64,000 nucleotides of DNA from Capitulum mitella (GCA_030062745.1 CP099848.1:20509081-20573080); one strand, 5' to 3'. Shown: positions 1 to 11,815, counted from the stretch's first letter. Notes: generated from the letters alone by a model not told the origin. Program-made: numbers and translations.

Positions 1-757
1 GTTAAATGAGGATTCCTTTATATTTTCAATGTTCCACACAAATGTCAGAACCTCATTCCATTTCACTTATTTCAATGGAAAAAAACATTTTGCCTCAGTG
101 GTAACTTCCAGTAACTTGCAGCTTTATAAATTTTATCACATATTTACATAATTTCACTATTCCTTTCTCTTGTAGCGCTTTCTCGGACCTTGCGTTTACC
201 TTTTGATCTCTTTTCCCCTTTTATCTGTGCCTGCTATATAATAAACGGAAACCCGCACAATACATTTTTGCACCAAACAGCCAGATATGCCATTGATGTG
301 TATTTCTATGCACTACTTGTCTACACTACTTCCATACACCAATGTCCTACGTCTTCCTATCCCAATTACAGTTCTCAACGTTAATGAAATAACATTGTGC
401 CTTCTAAGCCAGGGACATATTTTGATAGTTTAAGTGATATTTTCTGGATTGGTTACATAAACCTGTAAAGGGGAAGGTAGGGTGCCGTAATTCAACGACG
501 TAGAAAACCATTGACATAAATGTAGAATTATTCCCTTCTATATTTACGCGAAAAACGACATCAGAGCCGTGTTCAGAACCTATAACTTGGTCAGTAACTA
601 AATTACCTTAGTGCTTCAAAACATCAATGGGAAGCAAGGTCGAATTTTTAAATGGATATAAACGGAAATGCAACCTTGCTACTACCCACCGTAAGGAAAT
701 ACTCGGTAACCATAGATGTGAGTTGATGAACGCAGGTCAAAGCGTTTCAACCATAGA

Positions 758-928
758 CACAGGCGCAGTCAGAGGGGGCTGGAGGGTCCGTCCCCTATTG
801 TTTTTACGGCCGCATTTTTGTGAAAACCATTGCGCATCATCTCCTCAGCAGGCGGTTTTCGCATGATTTTGGTTCAGATTGAGCTCCGAGCCTCCCTCTC
901 CATTCAGAAAATCCGGGCTGCTCCCCTG
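758..928. mobile_element. Short hAT-type MITE, family 2, copy A (171 bp)
   Basis: The ends are CACAGGCGCAG and, inverted, CAGGGGAGCAG. It is flanked on both sides by the exact 8-bp duplication ACCATAGA (750-757 and 929-936). The interior (Gs, then a TTTTTGTGAAAACCATTGC-like core, then a C-rich stretch and AGAAAATCC) matches the copies at 7912 and 8793. Eight-bp target-site duplications with CAGG ends are typical of hAT elements. No coding capacity. Confidence 0.85.
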
Positions 929-1807
929 ACCATAGATATAGAATGTACACGCCATATCTATGCAGGCAGAAGGTACAAGAGGGTACAGGCTATGTACCTT
1001 CTTTATCTATGGTTTCAATGAACGTAAACCTATCGAGTACATAGCAAAATGAAACTTTTCTCTCAGGAAAAATGCGTTTTTTTTGGTAGCTAGTTCTGAT
1101 TCCCATTTTGGCGCTCTAAGGACATACAAACATGCTAGTGTACATGGGAATAGAACAGGGAACGAGGCTTGACCAAGCGTGATTGGAGATTAGGCTGCGT
1201 GATTCCGAATGGTTATACGTCGTAATACACGAACAGTAAAAAAGGTCCCTTACAGGAAGGTCTGAAAGGCCATGAAGAAACCCAATTTGAACTGCTGCTA
1301 GAGAAATCCTACTGGTGGTTGGTCCGGTACTCACGAGCTTTCGGCGGCTCTGGTACGTTCGGTCGATCTCTATTGTCTGGTACATATTGACTGTTGATTG
1401 TTTTTTTTTCAAGCCAGGTTGTGAAGACTTCAGCATTGGATGACTTGATGCCTCTATTGGTAGGCTGCTCCACGCTGTAACCATACTGGAGCAGAACAGG
1501 CTGTTGTGAAGACCATTTGCAATGTAATTTCCATTAAGGGTTAACTGCTGACAGGAACAGGGAATGTGTTCTGTGGTGTCTTTGCCATTTTACTGTGGAT
1601 TTCATCATGAAAATCACACTTGGTTCTTCAGTAGTAAGCACTTTGGGTCTTCTGCCATTCTTTGTTAGTGTTATTATGTTCTGTTGAATTGTGTGGTCAG
1701 GTGTTATGGTCAGAGTTTGTGCAGTAAGTCATATTTAGCACAAGCATGTTCATCACATGTTGAGCAAGCCATGTTCAGCACATTTGTAGCTTGTGCTAAG
1801 TAGGCCA

Positions 1808-2253
1808 CAGTGTTGGAAAAAACTGTTGTTCTCTGGTGTCAAGGAGCACCAAAAAATTTATGTTCTAATAAAAATTTTGTACTCCAAAATAGCTATTTGC
1901 CCCCCCCCCAAAAAAAAAGACATGGCTATTCCTACTCAACCAGAGTCTGAAGTTGCCCAGCATTCCCCCTCCCCCCAGTTGATGGTTTGCCATCCATACT
2001 TGGCTGCTAAATTATATTCCAAACCCCATGGCCAGCTGCCTTCCCCCTCCCCCTGGTCAGCAACTCCCCTGACCTGTCATGTAGACCAAGGACATTAATT
2101 TGCCTTCCCCCCAGTGGATCTGCCCCTGCTAGCCACATGTCCTTGCAAAGCACCTAGTTAGTCCATGTTTCTCACATAAATGCATGACATTTTACACTCC
2201 AAAAGAGAATCTGTACTCCAACACCAGGAAGAAAAACCAGGTTTCCAACACTG
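1808..2253. mobile_element. hAT-type MITE, family 1, copy 1 (446 bp)
   Basis: A perfect 12-bp terminal inverted repeat CAGTGTTGGAAA continues imperfectly for about 30 bp more (TCTGGTGT..GGAG.AC on both arms). It is flanked by the exact 8-bp duplication GTAGGCCA (1800-1807 and 2254-2261). The full length aligns by eye with 59105-59546. No transposase is encoded. CAGTG ends and an 8-bp duplication indicate the hAT superfamily. Confidence 0.9.
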
Positions 2254-2576
2254 GTAGGCCATACAATGCATTTCTACCAAGTACTTGTTTTTTGTGAAAA
2301 ATAGCATAAATGGCATAAAAGTAATGCAACAAACATTTTTAAGACAAATATTAGCAGTACATTGCTGCATAATATCATTCCAAGATGAAGAATTAAAAAA
2401 AAACAATAATCTTGTTGGTCAATTTGTTGCTGACTGCTGCATGACTTCTCCGTTTCGTTTCTGCTGGGGTTCTCAGTAAGCAAATGCAAAAAGGCAGTTT
2501 CCAAGGTAGAGGTGTTTTGGGCCTTATGACATCATCATGATCAAACCTAATGAGTAATAAGCAAGATTAGCCTAAT

Positions 2577-2741
2577 GTCTAACCTAACTCAACCCAGTGT
2601 AACCTAGCCTAATCCAATCTAGCCTAACCTAACTTAACCTAACCTAATTTAAACTAACCTAACCTAACCTAACCTAACCTAACCTAACCTAACCTAACCT
2701 AACCTAACCTAATCAACCTAACATTACCTAACCTGTTAAGT
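2577..2741 (+). repeat. Interstitial arthropod telomere-type repeat (AACCT)n
   Basis: Eleven perfect AACCT units at 2656-2710 are flanked on both sides by degenerate versions (AACCTAGCCTAATCC, AACCTAACATTACC). AACCT/AGGTT is the TTAGG telomere word of most arthropods. A second tiny run (three units) sits at 13,923-13,938. Confidence 0.9.
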
Positions 2742-4721
2742 CATGCAACCTTACCTCTGTCAGACAGAGCCAAGTCTGGCTGTACCCTTTATTGGCCTGC
2801 AGCCTCTTAGATCATACTGTGCCTCAGGCACAGGGTTGCATCTTTGGTGCATTATTACACCCCATGAACATCCTGCTGGCCTCTCCTGTCCTCTACCCAT
2901 AATGCCATCAAACATTATGTGGTACATAGGGCATCCTTGGAGCAAAGGTAATATAAACAGATGGTCCTGCCAGTTCCTGTCATGTTTGCTTGCAGTGAAA
3001 TATAACCCCATTTCCTTCAGAAGCAGTACCATTAGTGTCATCATTTCTTCCTTTTGCTGGAAATTTCATGTGCTCTCATGTGTGATGTATGCAGGAAGTG
3101 TGGTCTGTGAAAAGGTGGAAATGTGTTATATTGTCATGAAGTATGTCTGGGCACTTTCCCAACCAGCAACTGATCAAAGCAACAGTACAAAGGCTGGTTG
3201 TGCAACTATAGCTCTGCAACAGTTGCAGCCCAGTTTGGAGGTTTGGATATGGCTACCAAAGGAGACCAGAATCACTCAATTTTCAGTGATTTGTTGTGAC
3301 AACCATTTCATGTTGGTTTTGAACAAATTGTGAACCTGTTAATAGTTTTGGTATGAACAGTTCCATGAATTGAAAACTAACAGACACAAAGGCTCATGGA
3401 AGAGATATTAAGATGGCACATATGCATGGAGAGTCACACAGAGACAGGAATGTCCCACCTTATAAATTAGCAGTGCCTGTTTTGTCTTACCTGGGTGACC
3501 ACATGATACAGAATGGGCTTGAGTGATTGACATGATACCTGCCTTACTGCCACATGCTGGAGCTGGCTGCCTAGCTGCAATCATCTGTTGCTGGCAGTCT
3601 CGACGGCCACGCCTCTTTGGTCCTGCACAGTCCTGCACCCCTCTGCTGCATGGCATTGGTCATTGTTGTGCACCATGGCTGTTAATATCCTACACATCAC
3701 CCCAGCAATCATCTAGATCAGATTTATGTAGAAACAGAGTTTGAAAATACATCAGCCAGAAAAATATCTGCCACATGATTGTTTGATTGTTGAATGCATG
3801 TTATGTTAAGGAAACATTCCAGTGACATTTTTCCAGATAAAACAAAAAATGCACACATGCACAGAGGTATTTAAGGATCAGGCAAACCAGGAACTAAGAA
3901 GATCAGCCACTTGAGAAGCATGTTTGACCAATGACCCTGTGAAAAGTTCAGAGTTGTGGTTCACAAAGAACATGCTGCAGACCTAAAGTTTGGGCACATA
4001 GACTTATCAGCCCCAGCCCACTTTGCCCTCCCCCAAAAAAAAAATACAAATCAGCTTTAAAGACTGTGATTCTGGCTGCCCAGCATCAATGAGACATGTA
4101 ACCAAAGAGGTGATATAGATAAACAGAAATGTGTGCTTGACTAATGAAAGGAGGAACGTTTTCACCAGCACTATGTGAGAGCTTGCCTTGAAATGTTTAT
4201 GTGCCTTCTGTTGCAATCTCCTTTCTGCTTCTTTGCCATCAGTCTTGGTCCTTGATATACTTCATCATGTGTGTATGTTTTAAGTGTTTTACCAAATCAT
4301 TGCCCTTGAAAGATTTCTCCATAAGACCATCATACACATAGATATGGTATCCCTGTGTTGGGGAAGTGTTTCAAATCCACAAATACTTATTTGTACACCT
4401 TATGCCTTATTGTGCTTGAAACCAATGAGTGCACTGATCAATGCATATTAGTTTATGCAGATATGTATATACTTTATTAAATCAAAAATGTTTAATTTCA
4501 CATAGTTAAAAGCACTGCCAGTTGTGCAGGATTTAACTTTTTTCATAAGTTGGTGAAATGCGATATATTATAGTGCTTCAGCGACTCCTGAAGGAGCCCA
4601 GTGACCAGTATGTTGTTATGTCTGTGATAGGTCAGCTGATAACTGTACCAGCCATTTGCCGGAGACAGGCCGCTGTCTAACGCCGCCCGTTACCGCCGAC
4701 AGTGGTGCCACCGGCAGCGCC

Positions 4722-5653
4722 ATGCTCGGTCGGTTGCTGTGGGCGCGTGGCGGCGGCGCGCGCCCCGGCCTGGCTGCCTCGCTCGGGCCGCAACGGCCGC
4801 GCTGTGACGCGGCTGCGCCGAACCTGGAGCACGTCTCGGCCGCGCTGGGCCTGGCCGAGTCGGACGAGCGCCGCCGCCAGCTGCACCTGGCCATGCTCGA
4901 GTACGGCGAGCTGCGGATCGCCGGCGGCCGCGTGCCGGGCGCGCCGACGCCGGCCGACTGGGCCGAGCTGCTCCGGCTGCCCACGTACTCGGCGCGCCGC
5001 AAGTACATGGCGTTCCTCTTCAAGCGCGAGAAGAGCCGCGAGGCGGACGAGCGGCGCCGGCAGCGACGAGCGGCCGAGCGACGCGAGCAGGAGGCGCAGC
5101 AGGACGCGGCCCGGCGGCCTGGTCACCTGCGCTACGGGCTGGGCCACAACACGATCTTCCACCGCATCAACGACGCCACCGTGAAGTCGTGGGAGGAGCA
5201 GCGGCTGTACACGGCGATGCAGTTCGGTCAGCCGCTGGTGATCGACCTCGGCTACGAGGAGCACATGACGCGCCGCGAGAACCGCAACACGGCGCAGCAG
5301 CTGTGCTTGCTGTACAGCCAGAACCGCACCAGCCTGCAGCCGTTCGACGTGCACGTCTGCAACGTCAACCCGGAGGGTGAGATCCTCGAGTTCTTGCGCC
5401 GGATGGTACCGAACGTGACGGAGCCGGCGTTCCCGATGCACCTGCACGAGGTAAACTACCTGGACTTGTACCCGCGGGAGCAGCTCGTCTACCTGACGCC
5501 GCACTGCCGCCGGGAGCTGCACACGTTCGACCATGACGCCGTCTACATCGTGGGCGGCGTGGTCGACCTGGTCAAGGGCCGGCCGCTCTCGCTGGCCAAG
5601 GCCAAGAAGGAGGGCCTCAAGATGGCGAAGCTGCCGCTCAACAAGTACCTCAG
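4722..5653 (+). CDS. TRMT10C: TRMT10C exon 1 (residues 1-310 plus two bases)
   Basis: The exon carries the presequence, the helical linker and most of the methyltransferase domain. It ends CTC AG before a GTCAGT donor, leaving phase 2. Continuing past the donor gives a run-on peptide that loses the conserved C-terminal part of the TRM10 fold, so the donor is needed. Third codon positions are almost all G or C, in sharp contrast to the AT-rich DNA upstream of about 4,620 and after about 5,720. Confidence 0.92.
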
Positions 5654-8600
5654 GTCAGTGCAGGGTCCGGGCGTGACGGGGATGGGAACTGGCAGCTCGC
5701 AACCGGAGTGGTTTGAGGCCATTGGCATTGTTTTTTTTTGTACCATACTCCCTGCGATGTTCGGGTATTTGAGTTGTCCCCTGAGTTAGCAGACTCTCAG
5801 CGGGTATTTGGTGAGCTCAGGTGTTATGCACCCAGAGGGAATTACCATAGTGTGACCAGGAACAGAATGTTTGACTCAGATCACGGACAGTCTGTGATGC
5901 GACAGACCTGCAAAGGATAGCGTCTAGTGGCGCCATCTACCCGGAAGGAAAGGCCTCACGTTTTGCCTGAGTTGGGTGATGGGACTAGGGTTTGCACAAT
6001 CTCCGTGTGCCGTAGGCCAGTGCCAGTGCTGTTCACTTCAAAGGCTCAAATCACATTCATCATTTTTGTGTATGCTGTTCTAAAGCAACCCGTCATGATG
6101 GCCCTAGATTTGCGTGTATGTCGTTGGGATCTGCATGTCTGTTAGAGATATCATATTTTTACATCAGTCCAAACCATGGTGTGCCCACTTCTCACTCCAC
6201 TCGTGATACGACCGGCGGTACGATCGTCATTGCTTCTGTTCACTATGCGGTCTTGTGTCTAAGAAAAGATTGAATCGCTCTTGAGATCGTTGTGTTGACT
6301 ACGTCGAAGGTTACCGAAATGTCCGAATTAATCAAGTTTTACGTCTTCGTTTAATGCGCCACTTTTGTACTCTGTACTGTTCATTGTTTTAATGATGACC
6401 AGAAACTCTTGTTTTTACGATGTCAGTATGCAGGGTTTTGGGACGATGTGGATGTTGGATCTACTGTGCACATCAAGCCTGTCATGCGTTCAGTTTTATG
6501 TACTTTATTGTTCTTGGGTTTATATTAGTAGAACCGCTGAACGAACATCATTATTCATCAAGATATTTTTTAGGGATAGTATCGAAGCCGCATTAAACCA
6601 TAATCATTTACTGCAAGTGCCATCTGATGATCAGAGCCAGGGTCTGTGAAACCTTCTATTCTTTAATTTAATTTTCGTGTTGTCAACTGGTTATTGAAAA
6701 GGTTTGTAATGAAACGCAGGCTCCGATCCGCCATCGAAGATTTGCTATGTCATAAAAGTTTTGGAGACGTCATAACTTGTTTGCATATATGTGACAGTCG
6801 TTTTTTTCTGGTGGCTGTAGATTCGGCTTCTGACCGTCGTTTTGACAGAGCTTTTGTGAAACTTCCTCCCAAGGCCAGTTTGATTTGACGTTTGTGTTGT
6901 GCTGGCATGAAAGGCGATGGTTACATTCGAAAATTATTGATACTTCGTTTCTGTAAACGCAAGCAGTCTTAGGTTTGTGATCGTTTCTACCGTCTTTTGT
7001 TTTCATCTGGAAATGAAGGTTTTGTGTTGGTTCATGTTTTCCACGTGACATGTCGCAGCAGCACTGCCTTCCTCCGAAGTCGCTGATGTTTCTGGTGACC
7101 TCGGAGACGCCGCAGCCTTGCTCCTCAAAAGTTTGACAACGCCTCTTCGGAGAGGCTGAACAGTGTCAAAACTTCCGGAGCCCGGCTCGCCACCATGGCT
7201 GGGATCACCCCCAGTTTGAGCCGAGCGCCCATCTGGCCGTATTGATGTGCCTTTGACCTTTTCAGGCCAGATCATTCGTTGACTCGGACGCCGAAATTGT
7301 ATGTCCTGACATTTTTGTATGGAGCCGTGGTAGTGTCCCTGGAGCAACCATAGCACTGCCTGAAAGTGTCAGAAGGGACGTGACCTGCATTGGAACGCCT
7401 TGATATCTCCGATCAAATAACTAACTCACTTTAGTGCTGTCTGGAAATCTCTGACATTGTTGGCGCGAATGGAACTCTGTTCGGGTGATATTTCGAGCCT
7501 TCGCTGGACTCCGTCAGTGTTTCGGATGCAGCACACGTCCGTCAGATCTGGAGGATGTCAGTCTGGCTTGTACTAAGAACAGAGGCAGTTCTCCGTTGAC
7601 TTCTATTCCTGTCTCCGTTCTTCGCAGCCCCTCTTATTTTCCATCCTTGTTAGCTACCTATAAGGCCCTGTATTTCAGCGGAAGGTATAATTTTCATAGA
7701 CATTGCTACTCATCAGTACGGGCACGTTGCTCTTATAAGGCTTGTCATTACTCCAGTAAACAGTTGTAGAGTTAAACATCTTAATTTTGATTACAAACAA
7801 CTGTAGAGTTTGTCGTTGTCCGTTGCTGGTATCCTGTCCATAAAACTGGCATTATGAACAGTTTCTCTTAATGTATCTTGGACCAGAGTCGTCAGTGAAA
7901 CTGCGAGAAAACACAGGCGCGGCCGGGGGGCACCCTTTGGCTCGCATTTTTTGCGAAAACCATTGTACATCGTATTCCCGGCAGGCGGTTGTCGTATGAT
8001 TCCAGTGCTCACTGAGCTCCACCCTCCGCCCCCCCCCCCCCGCTAAGAAAATCCTGGCGGCGCCCCTGCGAGAAAGGCCCACGAGACATTGCCATCCGCC
8101 TTGTTCACAGCTATAAATGGCTTAATATCCCGTCTTTCAAATGGCGTGTGTAGAATAAGGTTCAGTGGCAATGCAACTTGCTATGAGCATTGCCATACAT
8201 AACTTGTGCAAGAAAAGCAGGGTGTGTGGAATGTGGCTGGATGAAAGGTTAGGGCGCAATGGACAGTTTGCAGTAGATCGCTGGCTCTTGCGTATGCAAT
8301 GTTTGGTATTGAATGGAAAGCCTCTCGAGTACGTCCTTATGGAGCAGCGTGTACTGTTCTGAGCGGTTTCCTCGCCCCTTTTTGCAGACGTCGTTATGTT
8401 TGGACCCTGCTTTTCTTCATCGTGATTGCTGGGCGCCACACACATCGGTCGTCCGTATCAGAAGCCGTGGACATTGTTTGCATGTGGGGTACGACTGACT
8501 TAATGCACATGTCGGGTAAAACTGAAATTGTTCTTTTTCGCTTGACTTCGTTTGTTCCACGCTTTGGGGAGGACTTTGACCTCTACTGTGGTGGATATTA

Positions 8601-10080
8601 AACGTAAGGACATTAAAGATTAAACTCAGGCTTCTCCGATAGACTGAGGGGTTAAAGTCAAACACCGTGACCAAATTCGTTTTGCACTGGATGTCAAAAT
8701 GTAGCAAAGAATGGAAAGATGTAGATATTCCAGTGGCCGTGGTGAAAATATGAGCTGCCAACTACCACAATGCTCAAGAACCTAATTTTGATCATAGGCG
8801 CAGCCAAAGGGGGGGGGGCTAGGGGCCCGGCCTCCTTAGGCCCGCTTTTTTTGTGAAAATCATTGCACATCGTCTTCCCGGTAGGCGGTTTCATGTTATC
8901 TGAGGTCATTCTACGCTCCGCCCCCACCCCTCCCTCCTCGTAAGGAAATCCTGGCTGCGCCTGTGGTTTTGATTAAATGCGCAAATGTAGAGATTGCCAA
9001 AGGATGTCAGAATCCTGGGAGGGGAGATGCGTTATGATTGCATGCTGCGCCGTAAAGATGCAGCAGCATCAGGATCTGGGCACGTGTAGTGTGCTCCCAA
9101 AGCGGTGTTCAGGTGTAGTTATTTTCACGATTGGTTTTCGTGATTAGGTGTCATATTGCACTCAGAATTGCAATTTTGGGCACACTGAGTCAGTCTTATC
9201 TCGTTATTTTCACTGCTATCTCCCCCTCGCCCTCACCCCGTTCGCATACCGAACAGCTTATCACTGCGTTCATTGTATTTCTCCCCGACCGCACGACCAT
9301 GTTAGTAGTATCCGGCATAGCCGCGCCATTGTATTGCTACAACGGCAGCCAGTGCACAGCAGGCATTCCCGAGCCCCGTTCGCGAGCCTCTTTTCTGAGT
9401 TACCGGGATATGAGCTCTGGGGCAATGTTAGTAGGTTAGTTCTCTAACGCTGTTGGACCTAGTCAATTATTACGCTGTGGAGACAAATCGCAACGTCTGC
9501 TGAAAGCATGGAGCACGTTATTGGGCTGGGTGGGCTGTTTACAGTTTGATGGAGGCCGCCATGCTTCCCAGACTTACTTCGGCGTCCCACCAAGGTAACT
9601 GCGAGGTAGCTTGGGTGACGTCGCAGGTTAGTTTATGAACGTCGTTTGGCAGAATGTACCAACCAAGGTAGCGTGGCATGCCTCGTAGGTCACCTCATGC
9701 ACGGAGCTCTGGTTCGTCAGCGACGCCGTGTGCGCCCTGTCGTCGTCGCGGCACCACGGCCGTCGTCACCGCTCTGTTCGTCCGGCGTGCGTCCTGACGG
9801 CCGTCTCCCCGGCAGCCTGGGGCCGGCCTTCAACCCGTCGCTGACGCTGGTCGCCATGATCGGCATCCTGCTGGAGCTGCAGGCGACCGGCGATTGGGAG
9901 CGCGCGCTACGCCACGTGCCGCGCCGCAGCCTGGTCAGCGCCGAGCAGCAGCAGGCGCAAGCTGAGGAGGAGCGGCAGCGCCTGGAGCAGGCGCGCGCCG
10001 CCGCCCACCGCCGCCGGCTGCGCTGGGAGGGCGACCAGGAGCGGGACCGGCTCGACTGGCCGGCGCAGTCGGACCGGTGA
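4722..10080 (+). CDS. TRMT10C: Mitochondrial RNase P protein 1 (tRNA methyltransferase 10 C), complete, two exons
   Basis: Join of 4722..5653 and 9816..10080, 398 residues (the human protein is about 403). In animals this protein is the SPOUT-type tRNA m1A9/m1G9 methyltransferase subunit of protein-only mitochondrial RNase P and acts with a dehydrogenase subunit and the PRORP nuclease on mitochondrial tRNA precursors. Seen here: an Arg/Leu-rich N-terminus (residues 1-27) like a mitochondrial presequence; a charged helical region (about 85-130); then the TRM10 fold with VIDLGYEEHM (173-182), RENRNTAQQ (185-193), VYLTPHCRREL (256-266) and VYIVGGVVD (274-282), whose Asp282 matches the family's catalytic-site Asp; SLAKAKKEGL and LPLNKYL (289-310); and ATGDWERALRHVPRR (334-348) across the second exon. 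The C-terminal 48 residues are Glu/Gln/Arg-rich and probably helical. The ATG at 4722 (GCC before it) is chosen because the frame upstream has no other ATG before the AT-rich flank. I saw no AATAAA between the stop and 11,676. Confidence 0.93.
7912..8068. mobile_element. Short hAT-type MITE, family 2, copy B (157 bp)
   Basis: Starts CACAGGCGCGGCC and ends GGCGGCGCCCCTG. The flanking 8-mers are CGAGAAAA (7904-7911) and CGAGAAAG (8069-8076), seven of eight identical. It has the same internal order as copy A: a G run, a TTTTTTGCGAAAACCATTG core, a long C run and AAGAAAATCC. It lies inside the TRMT10C intron. Confidence 0.83.
8793..8965. mobile_element. Short hAT-type MITE, family 2, copy C (173 bp)
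   Basis: Ends CATAGGCGCAGCC and, inverted, CACAGGCGCAGCC, so 12 of 13 terminal bases pair. Flanks ATTTTGAT (8785-8792) and GTTTTGAT (8966-8973) form a 7/8 duplication. It contains an internal G10 run and a GTGAAAATCATTGCACATC core shared with the other copies. It lies in the TRMT10C intron. Confidence 0.85.
9816..10080 (+). CDS. TRMT10C: TRMT10C exon 2 (completes the TRM10 domain, stop TGA)
   Basis: Acceptor CCCCGGCAG ends at 9815. The first base C completes AG+C = Ser311, and the frame then reads LGPAFNPSLTLVAMIGILLE followed by the family's GDW motif (ATGDWERAL) and a Pro/Arg-rich HVPRRS. The stop codon is at 10078-10080. The open frame extends 5' into the intron, but that extension has no resemblance to the family. 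Confidence 0.92.
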
Positions 10081-11676
10081 CCTGAGGTCCGGAGGCGGCG
10101 GTCACCGGCGGAGGACGGATGGTGCGATCGGGCCGTTGCGCGGCTGAGAGCGGCAGCACGCATCGGGTGGCCGATGCGTGCTGTGAAGCGTTCGCGTGCT
10201 GCTGCGGCGCTGTTCGGTAGTTCCTTGAACGCTGTAGCGCCGTCCGGGACGCCCAGTCATTCGCAAAAGTAGTAGCTTTTGGGGTGCCCAGAACACCGTG
10301 GTGGTATAGGAAAGTACCCGGGTCGCCGCAGGAATGTTTTGAAATCATCAGACAGTCGTGATGGCGTTCAGAGGTGCCGTGGACACCACACTGGTGTCCG
10401 GCGATCCCTGGATTGCTGCTGTCTGCGGTCAGTTGTAGGCGATGAGTGTGGATGCAGTTTTCCTTGCGAATGGCTTTCCGTGTGGATGACCGAATACGTG
10501 CTGTGCGAGTTACCACGTTTTTGATCCATGTAACCTTGATGCCGCAAGTGCGTTTGGTGAACCGATCGGCCCGACTCTTGGATCCGTGCTTCACGTCTGG
10601 TGGAAAGATCGTGTTCTGTCATTGCACTGCCGCAAAACGGCCTCTGGGAAGTGCTGCAAGTTGCGAAATAGATGTTCAAGCGCCTGTCACTGCGGTATAT
10701 ATCCTAACTTTTGGAACGGCGCAACGGCGATTTACATTGGGGAAACAGTGCCTTCCCTACAGAGCTCTGGGAGCAAACTGAACGTGCCGAGATCCAGACG
10801 GGCTTCCTGCGGCTCCGGGGAAGTGGCCTGCTAAACCTTCCCCGGCGCAAGCGCTTGCATACCAGAAGTTTTAACCATCGCTGGCCACGTAATTCTCCAG
10901 CAAGCTGTGGGCTTTGTGTCGAGCGGATTCACTTTGAAACTTTTCATTTGGCTTCCCGAACCGACTTTCGCGACTGTTTAACTTCCGCAGCTGAATCCCC
11001 TGAAGTGTTCCTGTGTGGTGCCAGCGAACCTGCAGTTCCCTACTCAGACTCCCTGGACAGTGACTGGAAGCACCAGACTGGAGCCGAGAACGGCGTCCAG
11101 AGCTGAACTGCATGAAACATGTACGTCATGCCACTGTCTGTGATCTTTCTCCGGGGACCGTTACTGAGTCTTGTCCAGGTTCGTGGTTGGGGAAGCAGGA
11201 GCAAAGGTGCGTCCAAAAAAGGTGGGGAAGGGGGAAAGACGTTATTCCCAATAGGGCTAGTGTTAAATTTCCAAAAAGTGGTGAGTTCCGTCTCACCCAT
11301 TCTCACGCCTATGCTGGCGAAGGCTGAGCCACAAAGTCTCTCCCCATGCAGCATTTCATTGTCTTAGCTTCGGTGGCTAAATGGTGCACATTTCGGAGAA
11401 CGCATCACATGCTAAACCTCTCCCTAATCCGTTACGAAAACAATGGCTTCGCCGCCGGGTTCGTCCCACGAACTGTCTGTTCGCGCCAACGTCGGAGTCT
11501 ACCGGTCAGGTGGCTGCGGCAGGTCATATGACGTCACTGAACTAATGTAGGCGCTGCTGGCTGTAGAGCTTGGGACAGAGGGCACCAGACCATGCTTGCA
11601 CAGACTGATTGGGCCCAATTAGGACTAGTGGCCTACCAACTGAAAACTTGGCAAAGAACCTTTGGAGAAGTTTGAG
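10081..11676. other. TRMT10C 3' flank, no further gene seen
   Basis: Apart from the hairpin at 10154-10183 I see only short open frames on both strands without recognisable domains, and no AATAAA on the + strand. The right limit is the target-site duplication of the large hAT element. Confidence 0.5.
10154..10183 (+). other. Perfect hairpin just downstream of TRMT10C
   Basis: Thirteen-bp arms CAGCACGCATCGG and CCGATGCGTGCTG enclose a GTGG loop. It begins 74 bases after the stop codon, so it probably lies in the 3' untranslated region. What it does is unknown. Confidence 0.6.
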
Positions 11677-11689
11677 CATAGGTGGGCAT

Positions 11690-11815
11690 CGTTACTAAAA
11701 ATTGTAACTTCGTTACTCGTTACTCCGTTACTCAAAAAAGCCAGTCCGTTACTCGTTACTCCGTTACTCTGCCTTAAAAAGTAACGGAAGTTACCGTTAC
11801 TCCGTTATTCCGTTA
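11690..11815 (+). repeat. Left subterminal GTTACTCC repeats of the hAT element
   Basis: Irregular direct copies of CGTTACTC/CCGTTACTC, with one short stretch in the reverse orientation (AAAAAGTAACGG), lie inside the left end of the element. Confidence 0.8.

Larger units (their letters stand above)
1..4721. other. AT-rich intergenic flank upstream of TRMT10C
   Basis: It holds two hAT-type MITEs and an interstitial telomeric array, listed separately. The longest open frame (2743-3333, +) starts inside the degenerate end of the telomeric region and has no coding-like composition or recognisable domain. Composition changes abruptly to GC-rich at about 4,640, which is likely the 5' end of TRMT10C. 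If the leader extends that far up, an ATG at 4610 would give a five-codon upstream ORF. Confidence 0.6.
5654..9815 (+). other. TRMT10C intron 1 (4.16 kb)
   Basis: Canonical GT..AG intron in phase 2. It is AT-richer than the exons and contains two MITE copies of one family (7912-8068 and 8793-8965). The remaining sequence shows short open frames only. None has a family I recognise or a coding-like GC3 pattern. Confidence 0.85.

Noticed and set aside
2743-3333. 196-codon + strand open frame next to the telomeric array
   Set aside because: Begins within the degenerate telomere repeat, has no GC3 bias like the real exons, and shows no recognisable domain.
4656-4721. Extending TRMT10C upstream to a TTG at 4656
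   Set aside because: It is not an ATG. The ATG at 4722 has a good context and is followed by a typical mitochondrial presequence.
4677-5534. 285-codon - strand open frame antisense to TRMT10C
   Set aside because: A shadow of the GC3-rich TRMT10C exon; the peptide has no family resemblance.
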